Positions 50,909 through 59,279 of a stretch of 59,279 nt of DNA are shown here, piece after piece. A program made the position numbers and the translations under genes. Source of the stretch: Myxococcales bacterium (GTDB lineage: Bacteria > Myxococcota > Myxococcia > Myxococcales > Myxococcaceae). The notes below the pieces were generated by a model. It had not been told where the DNA came from. It searched no databases and worked only from the letters and a program-made list of their open reading frames with translations. The stretch lies in assembly GCA_030681895.1 (NCBI GenBank), contig JAUXRI010000329.1, forward strand, positions 1 through 59,279, written 5' to 3'. The stretch's first letter is position 1. Each line of letters begins with the position of its first letter.

Positions 50909-51844
50909 TCAGCGCTTCTCGTCGGGCACCGGCGTGCGCTTGACGTTCTTGCTCACCACCGCGGCGCCGAAACGCTCTGCGTTCGCGAGCCACGCGGCCG
51001 AGTTCTTCACGTAGCGTGCCGTGCCCGCCGTATCCCACTTGTTGTAGAGGCGCGTGAAGCCGCCGTCGAAGATCGCCCGCTTGCCTTCGCGATCGTAGAA
51101 CCCCGAGACGAGGTTGCCTGCCGAGCCGTACAGCAGCGGCTGGAGCGTGTCGTTCGGCTGCACCGTCGCGATGGTGATGCCTTCGTAGAGGAACTCGAGG
51201 CCCGTCGAGAGCAGGTGGCTGCGACGCACGCCGACGTGCTCCTTCCCATTGGACTTCTCGAGGCCGACGACCTGATCGCCCATCAGGTTGCCCTTCATCG
51301 TGACGCCCATCAGCGCCGAGCCGACTGCGTTGGCGTCGGCGTAGTACGGCTCGTTGTCACCCCAGATGTAGACGCCCTTGCCCGTCTCGAAGAAGCGCTT
51401 GATGACGGCGATGTGCTCGTCCGAGAGCCGGCGTTGATCGCCCGAGATGAGCCAGAGCTGGCAAGCCTTCGCGAGCTGCGCCTCGAACTCCTTCACCGGC
51501 GGCACCGCGTTGCTCCAGCGGTACACCGAGAAGCCCTTTTCCTTCAGCGCGTCGCGCGCGGCCTCGAAGGGAAAGTCGTAGAGCTGAATGACGGCGACGG
51601 TCTGCCCATCGAAGGCGCCATCGACGGCGAGATCGTGCTGGTTGCCCTGGGAGTTGCCGTAGCCGTCACGCTGCACGGGGACGAAGCGGGCGCGCTCCTC
51701 GAGTTTGCCGGTCTTGGCGTCGAAGACCTTCTCCATCACTTTGGCCGCAGGGGCGGCGTTCGAGCCGGCGGTGTCCGAGTACTGCGCAAAGGCAGGCGCC
51801 GCGAAGGTCAACGTCAGCAGGCAGGACAAGAGTCGAAGGCGCAT
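50909..51844 (-). CDS. secreted protein of unknown function (possible ThuA/GATase-like fold)
   Basis: ATG 51844 gives a signal peptide (LRLLSCLLTLTFAAPAFAQ); 311 residues. The mature part alternates strands and helices (TVAVIQLYDFPFEAARDAL, ACQLWLISGDQRRL, GKGVYIWGDNEPYYADANAV), which recalls the ThuA/glutamine-amidotransferase-like Rossmann fold, but the catalytic Cys-His pattern is not seen. It is inserted on the minus strand between the ATP-grasp and LanB-like genes; the stop is six bases from the convergent ATP-grasp stop, and its start faces the LanB-like gene across 71 bases. Whether it belongs to the pathway is unknown. Confidence 0.65.
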   Translation of the reverse strand: MRLRLLSCLLTLTFAAPAFAQYSDTAGSNAAPAAKVMEKVFDAKTGKLEERARFVPVQRDGYGNSQGNQHDLAVDGAFDGQTVAVIQLYDFPFEAARDALKEKGFSVYRWSNAVPPVKEFEAQLAKACQLWLISGDQRRLSDEHIAVIKRFFETGKGVYIWGDNEPYYADANAVGSALMGVTMKGNLMGDQVVGLEKSNGKEHVGVRRSHLLSTGLEFLYEGITIATVQPNDTLQPLLYGSAGNLVSGFYDREGKRAIFDGGFTRLYNKWDTAGTARYVKNSAAWLANAERFGAAVVSKNVKRTPVPDEKR

Positions 51845-51915
51845 GGGGAAAGCTCCGTGAAGGTGGGGTGCCGCCATGAACGGACGAGGCCCGCGTTCGA
51901 TCTGCGGAGCCTGTC

Positions 51916-54162
51916 GTGAAGCGGAAGACCGACGCGGTGACGAGGGTTTCGCTCAGCCGCGGGTGGACGTTGTGGCCGTTGGCGCTCGTCCGCGGGGCCG
52001 GGTTTCCGGTGAATCTGGTGGAGGCGCTCAGTGCACCGGCGCTCGCCGCCGCGGCGCGAGAGACCCTGGCGGGCACGAGGAGCCCGGAACAGTTCAGCGT
52101 GGCGTGGGCCGAGGCCCGGCCGGCGGTTCGCGCGACGATTCGTGAACTCGCGAAAGCGCCACGGCTCCGTGAGGCGATCACCTGGCAGAACCGCTCGGCC
52201 GTCGAGAACGGGCTCGACTCGTTGCTGCGCGCGCCGGCTGATCGTGACGACGCGAAGCTGCGCAAGAAGGAGACGATGGTCGTCTCGTACCTTCAGCGCT
52301 ACGCGACCAAGTGCGACACCATCGGCTTCTTCGGTCCACTCGGCTGGGCGCGCTGGCAGGGCCCCGGACAGCTCGAGCAGACGCCTGACGCAGCACTGCT
52401 CGACGCGCGCGAGGTGTTCTTCGAGCCGTGGGCGATCGCGGCCGTGGTCGACGCCGTGGCGGCAGACGACGAAGGCCTCGAGTCGATGCCGCTCCGGCTC
52501 ACGGGACATGCGCGGGTGTCGCTGATGCCAGCCCGCACTCTGGAGCGGAGGATCGCCGCTCGCATCGACGGGGTCGCCACCACGAAGACAATCGGCGCTG
52601 AGCTGAAGGTGCCACGCGCGACGGTGCTCCAGACGGTTCGCGAGCTGATCGCGGCGGGCCTGGTCGATCTCGCCGTCCCCGTGCCGATCTCGCATCGACC
52701 GGAAGAGGCGGTGCTGCACGCAGCGAAGCGGCTGTCGAAGGTGGCGCGCATGCGGCTGTCGCACGCCATGACGTCGCTCGTCGCTGCGCGTGAAGCGGTG
52801 ACGTCGGCCGCGGGTGACGTCGAGGCGCTGACCCCTGCGCTCGTGGCGGCCGAGGCGACCTTCACGGGTCTGGCAGAGACGTCAGCGCGGCGGCACGAAG
52901 GCCGAACGTACGCGGGCCGCTCGATTCTCTACGAAGAGACGCGCCGCGCAGGGCAGGTGACGCTGGGAGACGAGCTCCGCGCCACGCTCGACGCGCCGCT
53001 GACGGTGTTGCTCGAGCTCGCTCGGCTCTACACGGCCCGCATCGCGCACACGCTCTCGCAGGCGATGGAGCGGGAGTTCACGAAGGCACGCGCGCGCTCG
53101 GTGCCGCTGGTGGACTTCTGGCTCGCGACCGCCTCGCACTTCGAAGGCGAGCCACCGCCAGCCGTGCGTCGCGCCGTCGATCACGTGCAGTCCCTCGTCA
53201 TGCGCACGTTCGGGCCACTCGATCCCGCTGCTCGTGAAGTGAGGTGGAGTTCGGCCGCGCTCGAGAAGGCGCTTCGTCGTCACGCCGCGGTGGCGACTCC
53301 AGGCTGGCCCGGCGCCCGTCACCATGCGCCCGACGTGATGTTGGCCCGACGAGGTGATCGCCTCATCCCCGTTCTCGGAGAGCTGCACACCGGCGTGACG
53401 CCGTTCTCGACGTTGTCGGTGCTCTCGCTGACACCGCATCGCGCAGAGCTCGAGGCACTGTACCGCTCCGATCTCCCGGGTCCGCACGTCACGCCGATTC
53501 CGTGGGAGGACTTCTCGCGCAGCACCCACGACACGCGGCTCGCCGCAGACTCGGAGCGATGGCACGTCGATCTGGGCTTCCGGTTTTCGTCGCCGCTCCC
53601 GGCAGCGCGGGTTCGCCGGGCGGCCGAGCTTCAGGTTCGGCGCGGTGCGCGTGGCCTCGAGGTCGTCGGCAAGGGCTTCCGCCAGCCGGCCGCGGCGGTG
53701 TTCGAGCGCCGAATCAAGCTGCGCGCGGCGAACGACTTTCACCCGGTCGCGTGGACCAGCCATCGCCCGCGGGTGTGGCTCGACGAGGCGGTGATCGCGC
53801 GCGAGGCGTGGCGACTCGACGCGTCGACGCTGGCGACGTGGGCGAGAGATGAAGCTCCGGCGCGGTTCCTCGAGGTGACGCGCACTGCGCTCGCGTTGCA
53901 GTGGCCTCGCTTCGTCTTCGCGAAGTCGCCTGGAGAGACGAAGCCGATCTTCGTCGACCTCGAGAGCCCGGCGCTGGTCGAGCTGCTCTGCAAACAGGCC
54001 CGGGGCGCCGCGTCGATCGTGGTGAGCGAGATGCTGGCGGCGCCGGATGAGTGCTGGCTCGAGGACGCAGAAGGCGCGCGGTACGTGGCCGAGCTCCGCC
54101 TGCTCGCCGTCGACCCGAAGACGTGGGTCCCGAGCCCGAATTCCGCTACACGCAGGGCATGA
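51916..54162 (+). CDS. stand-alone LanB-type dehydratase N-domain protein (PEARL-like)
   Basis: GTG 51916 with GGAG six bases upstream; 748 residues. It matches the N-terminal (glutamylation) domain of lantibiotic dehydratases. These enzymes use glutamyl-tRNA, or another aminoacyl-tRNA in the PEARL subgroup, to modify peptides. Recognisable parts: LVRGAGFPVNLVEAL and REAITWQN at the start, the conserved YLQRYATKCDTIGFFGPLGW at 125-144 (the place of the R-x-x-x-TPFG motif), HTGVTPFSTLSVLSL, and the typical end PRFVFAKSPGETKPIFVDLE at 664-683. The C-terminal elimination domain (SpaB_C) is absent and not encoded next door. It could therefore add an amino acid to a peptide rather than dehydrate it. 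No LanC or obvious precursor peptide is near. The stop overlaps the peptidase start. Confidence 0.82.
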   Translation: MKRKTDAVTRVSLSRGWTLWPLALVRGAGFPVNLVEALSAPALAAAARETLAGTRSPEQFSVAWAEARPAVRATIRELAKAPRLREAITWQNRSAVENGLDSLLRAPADRDDAKLRKKETMVVSYLQRYATKCDTIGFFGPLGWARWQGPGQLEQTPDAALLDAREVFFEPWAIAAVVDAVAADDEGLESMPLRLTGHARVSLMPARTLERRIAARIDGVATTKTIGAELKVPRATVLQTVRELIAAGLVDLAVPVPISHRPEEAVLHAAKRLSKVARMRLSHAMTSLVAAREAVTSAAGDVEALTPALVAAEATFTGLAETSARRHEGRTYAGRSILYEETRRAGQVTLGDELRATLDAPLTVLLELARLYTARIAHTLSQAMEREFTKARARSVPLVDFWLATASHFEGEPPPAVRRAVDHVQSLVMRTFGPLDPAAREVRWSSAALEKALRRHAAVATPGWPGARHHAPDVMLARRGDRLIPVLGELHTGVTPFSTLSVLSLTPHRAELEALYRSDLPGPHVTPIPWEDFSRSTHDTRLAADSERWHVDLGFRFSSPLPAARVRRAAELQVRRGARGLEVVGKGFRQPAAAVFERRIKLRAANDFHPVAWTSHRPRVWLDEAVIAREAWRLDASTLATWARDEAPARFLEVTRTALALQWPRFVFAKSPGETKPIFVDLESPALVELLCKQARGAASIVVSEMLAAPDECWLEDAEGARYVAELRLLAVDPKTWVPSPNSATRRA

Positions 54163-55787
54163 CGTTCCTCCTGTCCCTGCTGCTCGCGGCCGACACGTCG
54201 GGCCAGTCACTGATCACCGCCTCGGCCCTCACGGGTCACGTGCGGTTCCTCGCCTCCGATGCGCTCGAGGGCCGCGGCCCTGCGACGAAGGGCGACACGC
54301 TCGCGCAGCAGTACATCGCTGCGCAGTTCGAGACGCTCGGCCTCGAGCCGGTCGGCGACAAAGGCACGGCGCTCCAGTCGTTCGAACTCATGGGCGTCAA
54401 CGGGCACCCCGACGTGATGACCTTCACGAAGGGGCAGACGACGCTCGCGGCACCCTTCATGACCGATCTGATCGCGGTCAGCGGCCACCAGGCGGCGCGC
54501 TCGGCGCTCGACAAGGCCGAGGTGGTGTTTGTCGGCTACGGCATCGTGGCGCCAGAGTACGGGTGGAACGACTTCAAGAACGTCGACGTGAAGGGGAAGG
54601 TCGTGCTGGTGATGAACAGCGACCCCGAAGACGACGCCTCGCTCTTCGCCGGCAAGACGCGCCTCTGGTACGGCCGCTGGGACTACAAGTACGAGCAGGC
54701 CGCGAAGCAGGGCGCGCTGGGCTGCATCATCATTCACACCACGCCCTCGGCCGGGTACCCGTGGCAGGTGGTGCAGACGTCGTGGACCGGCGAGCAGTTC
54801 GATCTCCCCTCGACCGGCGGGCCGAAGCTGCAGGTGAAGGCGTGGCTCACCGAGGCGGCGAGCAAGAAGCTCGTGTCGATGGCCGGCAAGGACCTCGACG
54901 TGCTGCGGGCCGCGGCGCAGTCACGCGACTTCCAGCCCGTGCCGCTGGGCGTCCTGGCCTCGACGTCGTTCGCCAACACCGTGGTGAAGAAGTCGACCGC
55001 GAACGTGCTCGGCGTGCTGCGCGGGAGCGATCCGAAGCTCTCGGACGAGTGGGTGGTGCTGACGGCGCATCACGATCACCTCGGCCTGGCCGAGCACCCG
55101 AAGCCCGGCGAAGACGCCATCAACAACGGCGCGGTCGACAACGCGTCGGGCGTCGCGGCGCTGCTGACGGTGGCGCGCGCGCTCACGGCGCAGGGGAAGC
55201 GGCCGAAGCGCAGCGTGCTGTTCGCCGCCGTCGCCGCCGAGGAGCAGGGCCTGCTCGGCTCGCAGTTCCTCGTCGAACACCCTCCCGTGCCGTACGGCCG
55301 CATGGCCGCGAACATCAACATCGACGGCCTCAACATCTGGGGCCGCACGAAGGACGTCTCTGTCATCGGTTATGGGAAGACGAGCATCGACGCCGCGCTC
55401 ACCCAGCTCGCGAAGGTGCAGGGCAGGGTGGTCAAACCAGACGCGCTGAGCGATCGCGGCTTCTTCTACCGCAGCGATCAATTCAACTTCGCGAAGGTCG
55501 GCGTGCCTGCGTCGTACTTCTCGTCGGGCCACGCGTTCATCGGCAGGCCCGAGGCGTGGGGCCGCGAGCAGCGAGAGAAGTGGGAGCTCACCCACTACCA
55601 CCAGCCGTCGGACGAGCTGCTCCCGACGTGGGATCTCACTGGGGCCGTCGAAGACGTGAAGCTCATCTACCAGCTGACCGTGAAGCTCGCCGACGCGCCG
55701 GCCATGCCGACGTGGACGCGTGGCGATGAGTTCGAGGTGGCGCGGCTCAAGTCGCTCGAGGCGCTGAAGGTCGGCAGCAGCCGCTGA
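54159..55787 (+). CDS. M28-family zinc aminopeptidase, exported
   Basis: ATG 54159 overlaps the LanB-like stop (ATGA), so the two are coupled. The 542-residue product has a short hydrophobic leader (MTFLLSLLLAADTSG) that may be a weak signal peptide. A PA-like insert lies at about 120-290. The M28 metal ligands follow: H304 and D306 in TAHHDHLG, D327 in AVDNASG, the Glu pair E361/E362 in AAEEQGLLGS, the Asp in NIDGLN, and a late His in YHQPSDE. All ligands for a two-zinc site are present. It would remove N-terminal residues from peptides. In the context of the preceding gene it is a candidate leader- or product-trimming enzyme, but it could also be a general scavenging peptidase. Confidence 0.85.
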   Translation: MTFLLSLLLAADTSGQSLITASALTGHVRFLASDALEGRGPATKGDTLAQQYIAAQFETLGLEPVGDKGTALQSFELMGVNGHPDVMTFTKGQTTLAAPFMTDLIAVSGHQAARSALDKAEVVFVGYGIVAPEYGWNDFKNVDVKGKVVLVMNSDPEDDASLFAGKTRLWYGRWDYKYEQAAKQGALGCIIIHTTPSAGYPWQVVQTSWTGEQFDLPSTGGPKLQVKAWLTEAASKKLVSMAGKDLDVLRAAAQSRDFQPVPLGVLASTSFANTVVKKSTANVLGVLRGSDPKLSDEWVVLTAHHDHLGLAEHPKPGEDAINNGAVDNASGVAALLTVARALTAQGKRPKRSVLFAAVAAEEQGLLGSQFLVEHPPVPYGRMAANINIDGLNIWGRTKDVSVIGYGKTSIDAALTQLAKVQGRVVKPDALSDRGFFYRSDQFNFAKVGVPASYFSSGHAFIGRPEAWGREQREKWELTHYHQPSDELLPTWDLTGAVEDVKLIYQLTVKLADAPAMPTWTRGDEFEVARLKSLEALKVGSSR

Positions 55788-55794
55788 AGTCCGG

Positions 55795-57591
55795 CTACGG
55801 AATTCCCGGGTAGACGCGCCAGAACGAGCCGTTCACGTCGGCGAACGCGAGGCCGGTGGTGGGGTCCTGGAACTGCACGAGATCGGGCAGGCCGTCGGCT
55901 GTGACGTCGATCACCGTCCAGCTGGTGCCCGAGACCGAGCGGAAGCCCTCGAGACCCGGGCCGGCGGGCACCGCCCAGATTGCCCCGCGCGCCGAGAAGC
56001 CGGTGATCGCCGTGTTGGCCGAATACACACGCCACGACGGCCCTGCGAAGGGTCGCCCCGTTGCGGGGTCGGCCGTCTGCACCAGCTCGGCGAGCCGATC
56101 GCCGTCGAGATCCACCAGCTGCCAGAACTGTGGGGCCGTCGCGCTGCTGGGCGTCGAGAAGGCGTTCGTCGGTACCGTCCACTGGGTGGGCGTGGCGGCG
56201 TAGAGCGTGTCTCGCGCCGTCCCGTACTGGTTGAGCCAGACCTTCCAGTACGGCGCGCCGTTGAGGAGGAAGGGCTCTCCGAGCGTGGCGCCGACGGGGT
56301 TCATCGTCTGCACGAGGTCGGCGCGGCCATCGCCGTTCATGTCGGCGAGCAGCCAGACGCGTCGCGTGGCGGTCGCGAACGAGGTGGCGCTCTTGAAGCC
56401 GCCGGCGACGCCGTTGTCGGGGACCGAGATCGTCTGGCACCCGGTGAACGGGCCGAAGCCGGCGGCGGTGCCGGGGCACACCACCCAGTTCGTCCGGAAA
56501 TTCACGGCCCACACGCTGTCGGTGGCGGGGTCGGCGGTGATCACGAGATCGACCAGCGCATCGCCCGTCACCTCGGCCAGCAGCCACCGCCGCATCACGA
56601 TGTCGTTGACGGTGCGATCGAGACCTCCGCCGAGGCCGGTGACGCGCGGGACCGTCAAGGTGATGGTGGTTGCGTCGAAGCCGTTCGAGATGCCGCGCCG
56701 CACGAGCCAGCCGTCGGTCGGCGAGCCCAGCATCGAGACGTACGGACCCATGCTGAGCGGGTTCATGGTGTGAACGAGATCGGGGCGGCCATCTCCGCTG
56801 ACGTCGATCGTCGACCAGAAGCTGGAGCCCGTCGCGCTGTTCGCGAGGGTGTAGCCCTGCGCCACCGACGGGTTGGCCGGGACGAGCCACTGCGTCGCGG
56901 CGCTCGAGAAGCCGGTCGCGGTGCCGAGGTGCACGTTCCAGTGGGTGACGCCGCCGGTGGAGAAGATCGCGCCCGTCTGCGGGTTCGAGGTGAGGGCGAG
57001 ATCGACCCGTCGGTCGCCGTTCAGATCGAGGGTCGCCCAGTTTCGGGTGACGCCCACGCCGAAGTTCGAGGTCAACGAATTGTAGGCCGTCGCGGGCACC
57101 GAAAAGCGCAGGGGCGTGGGCTGAAAGCGGGTCGACCGCACGACGGAGCCGCCCGCAGCGCCGCCTCCGACAGCCGTTCCACCACCGCCACCTCCGCCGC
57201 CCGCCGTTGAGCCACCACCCGTCGGCGTACCCCCACCGGTGGGAGCGCCCCCACCCGTCACCGCTCCACCCGACGAGCCTCCAGCCGTTCCGCCGCCCGC
57301 TGCGCTGCCGCCAGCCGTGTCACCACCAGCTGCGCCACCGCCCGCCGAGCCGCCGCCCGTCGAGATCGCGCCCTGACAGAGGCCGGCGACGCAGCTCTGG
57401 CTGCTCTGACACGTCGTGCAGGACAGCCCGAGCCGGCCACAGGCGGTGATCTGAACGCCTTCCTGGCACTGTCCAGCCGGGTCGCAGCAGCCCGCGCAGG
57501 TCGACGCCGTACAGGCCGGCGGAGGCATGACGACGGCAGGCCCGCACGCACTCAGCGCGATGAACCCGATGATGGTGAATCGCTGCAGCAT
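55795..57591 (-). CDS. FG-GAP/VCBS repeat lipoprotein
   Basis: ATG 57591 has GAGGAGG seven bases upstream; the open frame beyond it is not coding. The 598-residue product has lipobox LSAC, a Cys-rich module (CTASTCAGCCDPAGQC, CGRLGLSCTTC), and a roughly 75-residue linker almost entirely of Gly, Ala, Ser and Thr. From about 160 there are six or seven FG-GAP-like repeats with calcium-loop motifs (DLNGDRRVDL, DVSGDGRPDLV, DMNGDGRADLV, DLDGDRLAELV, DVTADGLPDLV), which form a beta-propeller. It is probably exposed on the outer membrane and may bind a surface or polysaccharide. It converges with the peptidase gene, eight bases from stop to stop. Confidence 0.85.
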   Translation of the reverse strand: MLQRFTIIGFIALSACGPAVVMPPPACTASTCAGCCDPAGQCQEGVQITACGRLGLSCTTCQSSQSCVAGLCQGAISTGGGSAGGGAAGGDTAGGSAAGGGTAGGSSGGAVTGGGAPTGGGTPTGGGSTAGGGGGGGGTAVGGGAAGGSVVRSTRFQPTPLRFSVPATAYNSLTSNFGVGVTRNWATLDLNGDRRVDLALTSNPQTGAIFSTGGVTHWNVHLGTATGFSSAATQWLVPANPSVAQGYTLANSATGSSFWSTIDVSGDGRPDLVHTMNPLSMGPYVSMLGSPTDGWLVRRGISNGFDATTITLTVPRVTGLGGGLDRTVNDIVMRRWLLAEVTGDALVDLVITADPATDSVWAVNFRTNWVVCPGTAAGFGPFTGCQTISVPDNGVAGGFKSATSFATATRRVWLLADMNGDGRADLVQTMNPVGATLGEPFLLNGAPYWKVWLNQYGTARDTLYAATPTQWTVPTNAFSTPSSATAPQFWQLVDLDGDRLAELVQTADPATGRPFAGPSWRVYSANTAITGFSARGAIWAVPAGPGLEGFRSVSGTSWTVIDVTADGLPDLVQFQDPTTGLAFADVNGSFWRVYPGIP

Positions 57592-57696
57592 CACGACCTC
57601 CTCGAAAGGCCAGTGTGCCACACCCACCCGAAGCCCGTCGCAGTCCCTCGATCCTGACACCCGTGCGTCAGTGGGCCGGTTAGAACCAGACCCGCC

Positions 57697-59279
<1,583 letters not shown>

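Noticed and set aside
51876..52145. 89-residue frame as a precursor peptide for the LanB-like enzyme
   Set aside because: It overlaps the start of the LanB-like gene in another frame for almost its whole length and shows shadow composition without a leader/core pattern. No other convincing precursor was seen in the gaps of this region.

Overview
The window is high-GC DNA (mostly G/C-ending codons) from a myxobacterium (Myxococcota; Cystobacterineae-like is my inference). The evidence is a gliding-motility (glt) locus of the Myxococcus type, many lipoproteins with Cys-rich and DAG- or Gly-rich linkers, a MYXO-CTERM-like sorting signal, a Ser/Thr kinase, and several response regulators and histidine kinases. 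No rRNA, tRNA, CRISPR array, insertion sequence or prophage is visible. Coding density is very high and no gene-free stretch exceeds 300 bases.

Positions 1-21.8 kb, plus strand: the glt (A-motility) cluster in the order gltE (5' end outside the window), a CglF-like small gene, gltF/cglF, gltG (FHA, TM, TonB-C-like), a short unknown gene, gltH/cglE (outer-membrane barrel), a TPR protein with RGG-like tracts, gltI (one 4086-residue TPR protein filling 12 kb), gltJ (zinc ribbon, GYF, TM, TonB-C-like) and a small zinc-finger membrane protein. In this machine inner-membrane proteins GltG and GltJ link the cytoplasmic regulators and the motor (encoded elsewhere) to periplasmic TPR proteins and outer-membrane barrels.

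Positions 22-30.4 kb: secreted proteins and lipoproteins, including a matrixin-like metalloprotease fused in frame to a second secreted domain through an internal MYXO-CTERM-like segment. A response regulator and histidine kinase pair sits here too, and a lipoprotein with a variant zinc motif. Positions 30.4-36.7 kb, minus strand: thiC behind a TPP riboswitch, a hybrid histidine kinase, an ArsR/AHSA1 pair, pth and rplY. Positions 36.9-44.6 kb: rplS, an SMC-like membrane protein with degenerate ATPase motifs, an epimerase/acyltransferase pair, a Ser/Thr kinase with an RDD membrane domain, a coiled-coil response regulator, a tiny zinc-ribbon membrane protein, and an ExoX-C-like protein ending in an SSB-type acidic tip.

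Positions 44.6-55.8 kb are the most interesting part. A TetR-controlled ABC-2 exporter operon has two palindromic operators overlapping its own promoter. It is divergent from a plus-strand set: an alpha-oxoamine synthase, two circularly permuted ATP-grasp ligases, a stand-alone LanB-type (PEARL-like) dehydratase N-domain protein without an elimination domain, and an M28 peptidase translationally coupled to it. I read this as a candidate uncharacterised peptide-tailoring or natural-product pathway with its own exporter. That reading is inference from domain content and gene arrangement. The window ends with an FG-GAP lipoprotein and the 5' part of uvrB.
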